Assembly: GCA_051307355.1 (NCBI GenBank)
Contig: JBPPLQ010000001.1
Span: 216,747-280,746, forward strand
Source: Makana argininalis_D
GTDB lineage: Bacteria > Pseudomonadota > Gammaproteobacteria > Enterobacterales > Enterobacteriaceae
Length of the DNA: 64,000 nt
Direction of reading: 5' to 3'
The notes below the pieces were generated by a model. It ran no database searches and was not told the origin of the DNA. It was given only the letters and a program-made list of their open reading frames with translations. Position 1 is the stretch's first letter, and each line of letters starts with the position of its first letter. Below, piece by piece: positions 17,096 to 26,293 of the stretch. The position numbers and the translations under genes were made by a program.

Positions 17096-18646
17096 TTAAA
17101 AAAATTTAAGATTTATAATACGATTTTTAATATTATATCCAGAAATTTTAATTTTTAAACAATCTCCTAATTTTAATTTATTTTTAAATTTTTTATTTAA
17201 TAATTCAAAATTATTTAAATATCCTTCTACTTCATTACTTAATTTAAATGTTAAACCTTTTAAAAATGATATAACTTTCCCTTTTACTATAGATTTACTT
17301 TCATTTGCATTTAAATATGTTTTAAATGGATCTGTATGTAATTGTTTAATTCCTAATGAAATACGTTCTTTTTCAGCATCGACCTGTAAAACAAAACATG
17401 AAATTTTATCACCTTTTTTATAACTAATATTAGATTTATCATAAGATATTTTCCAAGAAATATCTGATAAATGAACTAAGCCATCTATACCTTTATCTAG
17501 ACCAATAAAAATACCAAAATCAGTTATAGATTTAACTTTACCTTGTACTATATTTCCTCTACTAATACATTTTGAAAATTCTTTCCATGGATTTTGTTTA
17601 CATTGTTTTAATCCTAATGATATACGACGACGTTTTTCTTCTATGTTTAATACCATTATTTCTACTTTATCATTTATTTTTACGACTTTTGAAGGATGAA
17701 TATTTTTATTTGTCCAATCCATTTCAGAAATATGTACTAATCCTTCTATACCTTTTTCTATTTCTACAAAACAACCATAATCTGTTAAATTAGTAACCTT
17801 ACCATATTTCTTACAACCTTTCGGGTATTTATCTGAAATAGATATCCAAGGATCTATTCCTAATTGTTTTAATCCTAAAGATACTCTGGTACGTTTTTTA
17901 TCAAATTTTAAAATTTTAACAGTGATTTTATCACCTATATTCATTACTTCACTAGGATGTTTAATACGTCTCCAAGATATATCTGTTATATGTAATAAAC
18001 CATCAATACCTCCCATATCAATAAAAGCACCATAATCAGTGATATTTTTAACAATACCTTTTATTTTTTCACCTTCTTTCAATTTTTTTAAAATTTTATT
18101 TCTTTCAATACTATTTTCATTTTCAATAATGGCTTTACGAGAAACAACTATATTATTTCTTTTTTTATCTATTTTAATTACTTTAAAATCAAAATTTTTA
18201 CCTTCTAAATTTATTGTATCTTTTAAAGGACGAATATCAACTAAAGATCCTGGCAGAAAAGCACGTATATTATTAATTTCTACTGTAAAACCTCCTTTTA
18301 CTTTACCATTAATAGTTCCAATTACCGATTTAGATTTTTTATATGATTTTTCTAACATTAACCAATCTTCATGTCTTTTGGCTTTTTCTCTAGATATTAA
18401 AGTTTCACCAAAACCATCTTCTAATGCATCTAATGAAACATCAACTGTATCACCAATTTTAATTTCCAATTCTCCTTGAGAGTTAAGGAATTGTTCTATA
18501 TTTATTACAGATTCTGATTTTAAACCAGTATCTAAAATAACTACATCTTTTAAAATAGAAATAATATCACCTTGAATAATTGAACCAGGTTTAATTTTTA
18601 TTTCTTTCATTGATTCTTCTAATAATTTAGAAAATGATTCTATCAT
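17096..18646 (-). CDS. rpsA: 30S ribosomal protein S1
   Basis: The 516-residue product (E. coli 557) recruits mRNA to the 30S subunit. Two N-terminal S1 folds (ribosome binding) are followed by repeated OB folds, marked by ITDYGAFIDMGGIDGLLHITDISW, LTDYGCFVEIEKGIEGLVHISEMDW and ITDFGIFIGLDKGIDGLVHLSDISW. A sixth, diverged repeat ends LSNEVEGYLNNFELL. The C-terminal tail after this repeat is missing. S1 interacts with S2, encoded near 5.5 kb. In a genome with weak ribosome-binding sites S1 would be expected to matter; that is inference. Confidence 0.96.
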   Translation of the reverse strand: MIESFSKLLEESMKEIKIKPGSIIQGDIISILKDVVILDTGLKSESVINIEQFLNSQGELEIKIGDTVDVSLDALEDGFGETLISREKAKRHEDWLMLEKSYKKSKSVIGTINGKVKGGFTVEINNIRAFLPGSLVDIRPLKDTINLEGKNFDFKVIKIDKKRNNIVVSRKAIIENENSIERNKILKKLKEGEKIKGIVKNITDYGAFIDMGGIDGLLHITDISWRRIKHPSEVMNIGDKITVKILKFDKKRTRVSLGLKQLGIDPWISISDKYPKGCKKYGKVTNLTDYGCFVEIEKGIEGLVHISEMDWTNKNIHPSKVVKINDKVEIMVLNIEEKRRRISLGLKQCKQNPWKEFSKCISRGNIVQGKVKSITDFGIFIGLDKGIDGLVHLSDISWKISYDKSNISYKKGDKISCFVLQVDAEKERISLGIKQLHTDPFKTYLNANESKSIVKGKVISFLKGLTFKLSNEVEGYLNNFELLNKKFKNKLKLGDCLKIKISGYNIKNRIINLKFF

Positions 18647-18787
18647 ATTTTTTTCTTTTTAATTTTTAATAAATAAAATTATTTAAAAATATTATTTATT
18701 AGTTAATAAAATATTTAAATTTTTTAAAAAATTAAATATATAAATATTTATTTAAAATAAAATTAATATCAATATTTTAATATATTA

Positions 18788-19252
18788 TCAATAATTATCT
18801 AAATAAGGATCATTATATCCAATATTTTGCATAATGTTAGATTCTAAATTTTCCATATTAATGGCTTTTTTATATATTAAATGATTGTATCCTAAAAGGT
18901 GAAGTAATCCATGAATAAATATATGCGCCCAATATGATTTTAAATTTTTTTTCTGTTTTTTTGATTCTAAATATAATAATTGTTTACATATTACTAAATC
19001 ACCTATAAATAAAGTTTTAAAACCTTTAGGTGGTTCAAATGGAAAAGATATAACATTAGTAGGTATATTCTTACCTCTGAAATTAAAATTTAACATCCTA
19101 CTTTCTTCTGTATCTACAATACGTATTGTAATTTTTGATAATTTTTTAATGATTATAAAATCAGAATTAATCCAATTTAAAAAAATATTTTTACTAGGTA
19201 TCCATCCTTTTTTATTACAAGATGTTTGAATATTTAAAATTAATTTTTTCAT
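18788..19252 (-). CDS. ybeY: Endoribonuclease YbeY (16S rRNA maturation and ribosome quality control)
   Basis: 154 residues (E. coli 155). The zinc-binding motif HGLLHLLGYNH places histidines at 114, 118 and 124, the same numbers as in E. coli. MLNFNFRGKNIPTNVISFPF matches the conserved centre. YbeY acts in 16S 3' maturation and in degrading defective 70S ribosomes. The start at 19252 agrees with the E. coli N-terminus. The usual E. coli neighbours ybeZ and lnt are not here; glyS lies upstream on the same strand. Confidence 0.93.
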   Translation of the reverse strand: MKKLILNIQTSCNKKGWIPSKNIFLNWINSDFIIIKKLSKITIRIVDTEESRMLNFNFRGKNIPTNVISFPFEPPKGFKTLFIGDLVICKQLLYLESKKQKKNLKSYWAHIFIHGLLHLLGYNHLIYKKAINMENLESNIMQNIGYNDPYLDNY

Positions 19253-19313
19253 ATAAATTCTATTTAATTTGTAAAAATTTTTTAATTTATTTTAAGCAAA
19301 TGTACTTTAATAT

Positions 19314-21386
19314 TTAATATATTTGTGAAAAATCATATATTTCTAACATTATATTATATAACTTATATAATAAATTTATTCTATTAAAACGTAAATTATA
19401 ATTTTTAGAAATAATCATAACATTATTAAAAAAAATACATATTGATTTATTAATTTTAATGATTTCTATTACAACATCATAATAAAAACCTTTATAAATT
19501 ATTAAATTGATTTTTTTAAGTAAATTTAATATATCATATAATAAATTTATTTCATGTGGATCAATTAATAAAGAAATATTTGTATACATACTTGTATAAT
19601 TAAAATATTTAAATAAAATATTATATATTCTTTTATGAATTTGAAGTAAATATTTAAATTCTTTTAAATAATATATTTTATGAATTATTTTTAACCTTAT
19701 CTTAAAATCTTTAAGATATTTCTTACTTTTTATTAATGATTTAATTAATTTTTCTTTGTATCCTTTTTTAGTATAAAAAATTATTAATCTTAATAAAATA
19801 AAATTTATAACATTAAATACAATTTTTTCTGAATTTAATATTTTATTTTTATAAAAATAAGCTGATTTATATGCTAATAAATTAATATTAATATTTAAAT
19901 TTTTTTCTATTATAATTCTTATTATACCTAATGCTGATCTTCTCATATAAAAAGGATCTTTGTTTCCATTTGGAACTTTTTTAATTAAAAAACAACCTAT
20001 TATATTATCAATTTTATCTGCTATTGATACAGCACATGATACTAAATTATTTGGAATTTTATCTTTTGAAAAACGTGGATAATAATGTTCTTTTTGAGCA
20101 ATACATATTAGTTTTTTTTCTTTATCATTTGTAGCATAATGCATTCCTATTATTCCTTGCATATTACTAAATTCAAATACCATTTTAGTAACTAAATCAC
20201 ATTTAGATAATAATCCAGCTCTTTCAGATTGTTTAATATTTGCACCAATTTTTCTTGCTATCCATGATGATATTTTTTTTATTCTATAGCTTTTTTCTTT
20301 TAATGTACCAAGTTTATTTTGTAAAAAAATTAAATTTAAATCTTTTAATCTATCTTCTAATTTTTTTTTTTTATCAATTTGTAAAAAAAAATTTACATCT
20401 GAAAATTTAGAATTAATTACTTTTGCAATATCTAATATAATATTTGTATTATAATTTGATACAATATTGATAACAAATATAAAATAATTTAATAAATCAT
20501 TATTAAAAGTATAAATGGGAATATATTTTTTATAAGACTTAATTATAAATATTAATATTTCATATGGAATTGATAAAAATTTTTTTTTAAATTTTGATAT
20601 TAAAATTTCAGGCCATTCTACTAAATAAGTAATTTCATCTATACATTTTTTATTAATGTATATTTTATATTTTTTTTTTTTTGATAAATTTTTAATTTCT
20701 TTTAAAATTAATTTTTTTCTTTTTAAAAAGTCAACTATAACACATCCTTTGAAAAATAATATATTTTTATATTGTTCTGCATGTTTAATAAAAATAATTT
20801 TACTACCAATAAATTTATGTCCATATATTATACGATTTGAATATATTCCTAAAATTTTTCCATATATTACTATATCATCTAACATTATAGTAATAGTACG
20901 TACTGGTCTAATAAATTTTATATTATTATTAATATCCCATCTCATAATTTTTAAAAAAATCATATTATTAATTGATTTTTTTATGATATTATAAAATAAT
21001 TTACTTATATTTTTTCCTTGAAAAATTGATTTATAAAAAAACCATTTTCCATTATTATTAAAAATAATAGCAGATTCTTTAATATTAATTCCTATTTTTT
21101 GTGCCCATTTTTTTGCTTCTTTTGAGTAATTATTAAATTTACTTAAATTTTTTTTTATATACGGGCCTTTATTTTTAATATTAAAATTTGCTTGTTTGTA
21201 ATTTATTTCAGTTATTTTTATTGCAATTCGAAATGGTGTTGAAAATAAATATATTTTATTATATAAAATTAAATTTTTATTAAATTCATTTTTAATATAA
21301 AATTTAAAATTTTTAGAAAAATATTTAAGTTGTTTTTGAGGTAATTCTTCTGTACCTATTTCAAATAAAAAAGTATGATTATTCAT
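19314..21386 (-). CDS. glyS: Glycyl-tRNA synthetase beta subunit
   Basis: The 690 residues match the full length of E. coli GlyS (689). The N-terminal TFLFEIGTEELPQKQLKYF, the central FLQIDKKKKLEDR and LVTKMVFEFSNMQGIIGMHYA, and DPFYMRRSALGIIRII identify the subunit. It binds tRNA-Gly, with the anticodon-binding region at the C-terminus. It forms an alpha2beta2 enzyme with GlyQ, encoded 4 bases upstream, so the pair is almost certainly one transcript. The C-terminal third is strongly Lys/Ile/Asn-drifted. Confidence 0.96.
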   Translation of the reverse strand: MNNHTFLFEIGTEELPQKQLKYFSKNFKFYIKNEFNKNLILYNKIYLFSTPFRIAIKITEINYKQANFNIKNKGPYIKKNLSKFNNYSKEAKKWAQKIGINIKESAIIFNNNGKWFFYKSIFQGKNISKLFYNIIKKSINNMIFLKIMRWDINNNIKFIRPVRTITIMLDDIVIYGKILGIYSNRIIYGHKFIGSKIIFIKHAEQYKNILFFKGCVIVDFLKRKKLILKEIKNLSKKKKYKIYINKKCIDEITYLVEWPEILISKFKKKFLSIPYEILIFIIKSYKKYIPIYTFNNDLLNYFIFVINIVSNYNTNIILDIAKVINSKFSDVNFFLQIDKKKKLEDRLKDLNLIFLQNKLGTLKEKSYRIKKISSWIARKIGANIKQSERAGLLSKCDLVTKMVFEFSNMQGIIGMHYATNDKEKKLICIAQKEHYYPRFSKDKIPNNLVSCAVSIADKIDNIIGCFLIKKVPNGNKDPFYMRRSALGIIRIIIEKNLNININLLAYKSAYFYKNKILNSEKIVFNVINFILLRLIIFYTKKGYKEKLIKSLIKSKKYLKDFKIRLKIIHKIYYLKEFKYLLQIHKRIYNILFKYFNYTSMYTNISLLIDPHEINLLYDILNLLKKINLIIYKGFYYDVVIEIIKINKSICIFFNNVMIISKNYNLRFNRINLLYKLYNIMLEIYDFSQIY

Positions 21387-21390
21387 TGTT

Positions 21391-22308
21391 TTATTTATAA
21401 TAATTATTATTACACATAGGAAAATTTAATGATTTTCTGAATCTATAATAAGATTTAGCAATAGATTTTGTCAAAGACCTTATTTCTAAAATATATCTTT
21501 TTCTTTCATCTATAGAAAGTATATTTCTAGCATCTAATAAATTAAAATTATGAATTGCTTTTAATGCAAGCTCATATGCTGGAATTGGTAAAGGTTTATT
21601 TTTTTTAATTAGTTTTTCTGATTCTATTTTATATTTTTTAAAATTATTTAATATAAAATTTATATTTGAATATTCAAAATTGTATTTTGATATTTCTATT
21701 TCATTTTGATAAAATAAATCACCATAAGTAATTATTCCTGATAATCCATAACTCCATATTAATTTATAAACATTATTTATTTTCTGTATATTCATAGATA
21801 ATCTTTCAAGTCCATAAGTAATTTCTACTAAAACAGGACTGCATTTCAAACTTCCTACTTGTTGAAAATATGTAAATTGAGTAATTTCTATACCATTTAA
21901 TAAAACTTCCCATCCAATACCCCATGAGCCTAATGTGGGATTTTCCCAATTATCTTCTTCAAATCTTAAATCGTTAATATTTAAATTTAAACCTAAATTT
22001 AATAATGATTCTAAATATATATCTTTTATATTATTCAACGAAGGTTTAATTATTACTTGTAATTGATAATAATGATTTAATCTGTTTGGATTTTTACCAT
22101 ATCTTCCATCAGATGGTCTTCTTGTAGATTGTACATAAATTGCTGAAATTGGTTCAGGACCAATAGCTCTAAGATATGTTATAGGATGAGATGTTCCAGC
22201 TCCAACTTCAATATCTATTGGTTGAATTAAAATACAACCATGCTTAATCCAAAAATTTTGAAGAGATAATATTAAACCTTGAAATGTTTTTGTATTATAT
22301 TCTTTCAT
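21391..22308 (-). CDS. glyQ: Glycyl-tRNA synthetase alpha subunit
   Basis: The 305 residues (E. coli 303) contain the class II catalytic core of bacterial tetrameric GlyRS: FQGLILSLQNFW, GAGTSHPITYLRAIGPEP, VQSTRRPSDGRYGKNPNRL and GWEVLLNGIEITQFTYFQQ. It makes glycyl-adenylate and charges tRNA-Gly together with GlyS. The order glyQ-glyS is as in E. coli. No promoter was identified in the 130-base gap to asnS. Confidence 0.97.
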   Translation of the reverse strand: MKEYNTKTFQGLILSLQNFWIKHGCILIQPIDIEVGAGTSHPITYLRAIGPEPISAIYVQSTRRPSDGRYGKNPNRLNHYYQLQVIIKPSLNNIKDIYLESLLNLGLNLNINDLRFEEDNWENPTLGSWGIGWEVLLNGIEITQFTYFQQVGSLKCSPVLVEITYGLERLSMNIQKINNVYKLIWSYGLSGIITYGDLFYQNEIEISKYNFEYSNINFILNNFKKYKIESEKLIKKNKPLPIPAYELALKAIHNFNLLDARNILSIDERKRYILEIRSLTKSIAKSYYRFRKSLNFPMCNNNYYK

Positions 22309-22438
22309 ATATATATTTATATTATTAAATTAATAAACAATTATAAAATATAAATTTTTAAAAATTTATTAGATTAATTATTTATCAATTAAGTTTTATA
22401 TTTTATTTAAATTTTTTTTTTAAATAATTTAAGTTTTT

Positions 22439-23839
22439 TTAAAAATTAAATTTTTTTGGAACTCTAGGAAAAGGTATAACATCACGAATATTTTTTAAAC
22501 CTGTTATGTACATAATTAATCTTTCAAAACCTAATCCAAAACCTGAATGAGGCACGGTTCCATAAAGTCTTAAATCACGATACCAATCATATTCTTTTTT
22601 ATTAATATTCATTTCTTTAAATTTAATATCTAACTTTTGTAAACGTTCTTCACGTTGAGATCCACCAATAATTTCACCAATTTTAGGAACTAAAAAATCC
22701 ATTGCAGCAACAGTCTTATTATCTTTATTTATTCTCATATAGAAAGCTTTTATATATTTAGGATAATCTTTTATTATGATTGGTGATTTAAAATAAATTT
22801 CTGTTAAATATTTTTCATGTTCAAATGATAAATCTTTACCATAAAATATTTTATTTTTAAATTTATAATTTTTTTTTTCTAAAATTTTTATTACTTCATT
22901 ATATTTAATTTGTAAAAAATCTAATTTTAAAAAATTTTTTAATCTTATTAAGATTTTACTATCTATATTATTTTTTAAAAAAACAATATCTTCTTCTCTT
23001 TCATTTATTACTAAATGTATTATGTATTTAATCATATTTATTGATAATGATATTATATCATCTAGTGCATAAAATGCAACTTCAGGTTCAATCATCCAAA
23101 ATTCAGAAAGATGTCTGTTAGTATTAGAATTTTCAGCTCTAAAAACAGGACCAAAAGTATACATTTTTGATAGACAGCAAGCATAACTTTCACAATGTAA
23201 TTGACCAGAAACTGTTAAAAATGATTCTTTAGTAAAGAAATCTTTTTTATAATCTACTTTATTTTCTTTATTTTTAATAATTTTATTAAAATTTAGTGTT
23301 GATACTCTAAATCTTTTACAAGATATTTCAGTATTAGATGATGTTATTAATGGAGAAGCTAACCAAAAGAAACCATTTAAATCCATAAATTTATGTATTG
23401 CTTTTGCAGAACTATGTCTTATTCTTGTTACAACCCCTATTAAATTTGTTCTTGGTCTAAGATGTAATACTTCTCTCAAATATTCTAAACTATGTTTTTT
23501 AGAAGATATTGGATAATTGTAAGGATTTTTTACCCATCCTATTAAATTAATTGTATCAGCAATAATTTCATATTTTTGATTTTTTCCTATTGAATTTACA
23601 ATTCTTCCTTTAACAGAAATCGAACATCCTGATGTTAATTTTAAAACAATACTATTATAATTTAGTATTTTTTTTTTAACTATAATTTGCATAGAAGAAA
23701 AACATGATCCATCATAAATAGTAATAAAAGATATTCCTAATTTCGAATTTCTTTTATTTTTAACCCATCCTTTTATATTTATTGTATCATTGATTGGTAT
23801 TGAACCTTTAATTAAATCTACAATATAAACAATTTTCAT
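22439..23839 (-). CDS. asnS: Asparaginyl-tRNA synthetase
   Basis: The 466 residues equal the E. coli length (466). An N-terminal OB fold recognises the anticodon (INIKGWVKNKRNSKLGISFI). The class II core follows, with YLREVLHLRPRTNLIG, GQLHCESYACCLSKMYTFGPVFRAENSNT split across motif 2, and GFGLGFERLIMYITG as motif 3. It charges tRNA-Asn directly, so the gatCAB route is not needed for Asn. It is divergent from gpmA. Confidence 0.97.
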   Translation of the reverse strand: MKIVYIVDLIKGSIPINDTINIKGWVKNKRNSKLGISFITIYDGSCFSSMQIIVKKKILNYNSIVLKLTSGCSISVKGRIVNSIGKNQKYEIIADTINLIGWVKNPYNYPISSKKHSLEYLREVLHLRPRTNLIGVVTRIRHSSAKAIHKFMDLNGFFWLASPLITSSNTEISCKRFRVSTLNFNKIIKNKENKVDYKKDFFTKESFLTVSGQLHCESYACCLSKMYTFGPVFRAENSNTNRHLSEFWMIEPEVAFYALDDIISLSINMIKYIIHLVINEREEDIVFLKNNIDSKILIRLKNFLKLDFLQIKYNEVIKILEKKNYKFKNKIFYGKDLSFEHEKYLTEIYFKSPIIIKDYPKYIKAFYMRINKDNKTVAAMDFLVPKIGEIIGGSQREERLQKLDIKFKEMNINKKEYDWYRDLRLYGTVPHSGFGLGFERLIMYITGLKNIRDVIPFPRVPKKFNF

Positions 23840-24021
23840 ATTAATATCTCTTAATTAATATACAAATATCGATTTGCATATTTTATAATTTTTTTTAATA
23901 AAAAATTAATAAATTTATATTATACTTTATATATAAGAAAATATATAATTAATAATATAATTAAAACATTAACAAATATTTTATTAAAAATTTAATATTT
24001 ATTAAAATTTATAGGTTAAAA

Positions 24022-24714
24022 ATGGTTTTTAATAAACTAGTCTTGATTAGACATGGTGAAAGTTTATGGAACAAAGAAAATAAATTTACTGGATGGACTG
24101 ATATTGATTTATCTAAAAATGGTAAAAAAGAATCTGAAAAAGCAGGAGAAATCTTACAAAATAATAAATTTATATTTGATATAGCATATACATCAATGTT
24201 AACTAGAGCTATACATACTTTATGGATTTTATTATATAAATTAAATATGTCATGGATACCTGTTAAAAAATCTTGGCGTTTAAATGAAAGACATTATGGA
24301 TATTTACAAGGAATGAATAAAGATATAGCTATTAAAAAATACGGAATAGAAAAAATAAAAAAATGGCGTCGTGGTATTAATGATGTACCACCAAAAATAA
24401 ATATTCATGATTCAAGATTTCCAGGAAAAGATAAAAGATACTTAAATTTAAATAAAAATGAAATACCTTTATCTGAAAGTTTATTATTAACTATTAAAAG
24501 AATAATACCTTATTGGAAAAAAGAAATTTTACCAAAAATAAAAAATGGTTCAAAAATTATTATTGTAGCTCATGGTAATTCTATTAGGGCGTTAATTAAA
24601 ATTATTGATAATTTAAATGAAGCAAAAATGTTGAAACTAAACATTCCAACATCACAACCTTTAATTTATGAATTTGATAATAATCTTATACCTATTAAAA
24701 ATTATTATATTTAA
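24022..24714 (+). CDS. gpmA: 2,3-bisphosphoglycerate-dependent phosphoglycerate mutase
   Basis: Interconverts 3- and 2-phosphoglycerate in glycolysis. The phosphorylated His11 is in LIRHGESLWN; ERHYGYLQG and the second active histidine in VAHGNSIRAL are present. Length is 230 (E. coli 250); the missing part is the flexible C-terminal tail that caps the active site. It converges on rplS with a hairpin between. It belongs with pgi and tpiA, also in this window, to a glycolytic route. Confidence 0.95.
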   Translation: MVFNKLVLIRHGESLWNKENKFTGWTDIDLSKNGKKESEKAGEILQNNKFIFDIAYTSMLTRAIHTLWILLYKLNMSWIPVKKSWRLNERHYGYLQGMNKDIAIKKYGIEKIKKWRRGINDVPPKINIHDSRFPGKDKRYLNLNKNEIPLSESLLLTIKRIIPYWKKEILPKIKNGSKIIIVAHGNSIRALIKIIDNLNEAKMLKLNIPTSQPLIYEFDNNLIPIKNYYI

Positions 24715-24778
24715 AAATTTAACTTCTAAATATTAGAAATTAATTTTATTATTATTTTAATATTGAGAAGTTAAATTT
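24715..24778. terminator. Inverted repeat between convergent gpmA and rplS
   Basis: AAATTTAACTTCT (24715-24727) pairs perfectly with AGAAGTTAAATTT (24766-24778). The 38-base region between the arms is A/T-rich and may fold further. Its place between convergent genes suggests a bidirectional terminator. Confidence 0.6.
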
Positions 24779-24789
24779 AAATGATTATA

Positions 24790-25137
24790 TTATCTTAATT
24801 TTGTTTTAATTCTGGATGATCTTCCTGTACGATTTCTAATATAATATAGTTTAGATTTATTAACAATACCATGTTTTTTAATTGATATTTTTCTAATAAT
24901 ATTTGAAAATGTTTCAAAAACTCTTTCAACACCTTCACCATGAGATATTTTACGTACAGTAAATGAAGAATTTATACCTCTATTTCTTATAGCAATCACA
25001 ACACCTTCAAAATTTTGAACACGTTTTTTCTTACCTTCTTTGATATTTATTTTAACTTCTATATAATCTCCTGTTCTAAATAAAGGTATGTTTTTATTAA
25101 TATATTTATTTTCAATTATATTGATTATATTATTCAT
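24790..25137 (-). CDS. rplS: 50S ribosomal protein L19
   Basis: 115 residues, the E. coli length. IPLFRTGDYIEVKINIKEGKKKR, FEGVVIAIRNRG, SFTVRKISHGEGVERVF and the C-terminal KLYYIRNRTGRSSRIKTKL are diagnostic. L19 lies at the 30S-50S interface. In E. coli the operon is rpsP-rimM-trmD-rplS; here rpsP and rplS survive and the two genes between are gone, leaving a 647-base gap. Confidence 0.97.
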   Translation of the reverse strand: MNNIINIIENKYINKNIPLFRTGDYIEVKINIKEGKKKRVQNFEGVVIAIRNRGINSSFTVRKISHGEGVERVFETFSNIIRKISIKKHGIVNKSKLYYIRNRTGRSSRIKTKLR

Positions 25138-25784
25138 GTTTAATAATTACCTATTCATTTTTGCTATTTAAGCTTAAATTAAAATTTTTATATATTGAAT
25201 TTATAAAATTAATAAGTTAAAAATTTGATAATAAAATATTAATAATTATAATTTATTTTCAAAAATATATATTTTATAATATATAATTTTTTAAAAATTT
25301 AAATCAATAAAATTATTTTTTATTATTAGATCATTGATGGTTAAATTTTATAATATTATATTAATATATATTAATATAATTAATTATAAATTTTATTAAA
25401 AAGATAATGCATACACCTCCTTGATTTTTTATATTATATATAAATATATAAATATTTTCTAGATAATGTATTATTAATATAATTTATTAATTTTATTGAT
25501 AATTTATTATTTATTTTAATAATTTTAAAAATAATAATAAAAAATAATCATTTTATATTTAAAAATTTTAATAATATATATTAAATTAATTTAAATATAA
25601 ATTTATATTTTTAAAAGATATTATTAATTTAGATTTAATAAAATAAAATTTTTTAAATAAATAAAATTAGATTTTTAAAATAAATTTATTACATTAATAT
25701 ATACTAATATATAGTATATATATTTACATAATTTATTTTAAATAAATATTAATCTTTTACATTATTTAAATTTAAATTATTTTA
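25138..25784. other. Degenerate spacer at the former rimM-trmD site
   Basis: 647 bases with no open frame resembling RimM or TrmD on either strand. Visible items: a 26-bp perfect palindrome at 25355-25380; a hairpin with ATATATACT/AGTATATAT arms near 25697-25720; and an isolated GC-richer spot whose minus strand reads AAGGAGGTGTATG (25422-25410), an ideal Shine-Dalgarno placed only 3 bases before an ATG that opens a 10-codon frame. The rest is A/T desert. By synteny it is the remnant of rimM and trmD. Confidence 0.6.
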
Positions 25785-26036
25785 TTATAAATATAATTTA
25801 GTATTTTTTTTTAAAATAAAAGCAACTCTTTTAGAAATAATTGCACCTACATTAATCCAATAATTTATACGATTTAGATTAAAATAAAAATTTTTTTTAT
25901 TATTTTTATTTTTTGGATCAAAAAAACCTAAACTTTCAATAAATTTGCCATCTCTAGGATTTCTTGAATCTGTTACTATTATTTTATAAAATGTATTTTT
26001 TTTAGATCCGATTCTAGTTAAACGAATTTTTACCAT
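25785..26036 (-). CDS. rpsP: 30S ribosomal protein S16
   Basis: 83 residues (E. coli 82). MVKIRLTRIGSKKNTFYKIIVTDSRNPRDGK is split by one or two substitutions from E. coli, and FIESLGFFDPKNK and INYWINVGAIISKRV complete the family pattern. S16 is an early 30S assembly protein. It is the first gene of the eroded rpsP-(rimM-trmD)-rplS operon and is divergent from recA. Confidence 0.96.
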   Translation of the reverse strand: MVKIRLTRIGSKKNTFYKIIVTDSRNPRDGKFIESLGFFDPKNKNNKKNFYFNLNRINYWINVGAIISKRVAFILKKNTKLYL

Positions 26037-26293
26037 AAAATTCCTTACATATTAAGAGATTTTTAAAAAAATCATTAAATATTAAAACATATAAACATAT
26101 ATAAATAAATTAATAATATTCACAATATAAATTGTTAATATTATTATATATAAACTTGGAATTTAATTCCATTTTAAATTATAACATTAGTATAATTAAT
26201 TTATATTAAATATAATTATTAAACAATTAATTTTTAAAAAATAAATAAAATATATTTATAATAATAAAACTAAAGATTAACAGGAATTAAATA

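Noticed and set aside
18039..18479. A 146-codon plus-strand frame opposite rpsA
   Set aside because: It mirrors well-conserved S1 domains on the other strand and shows no protein family features.
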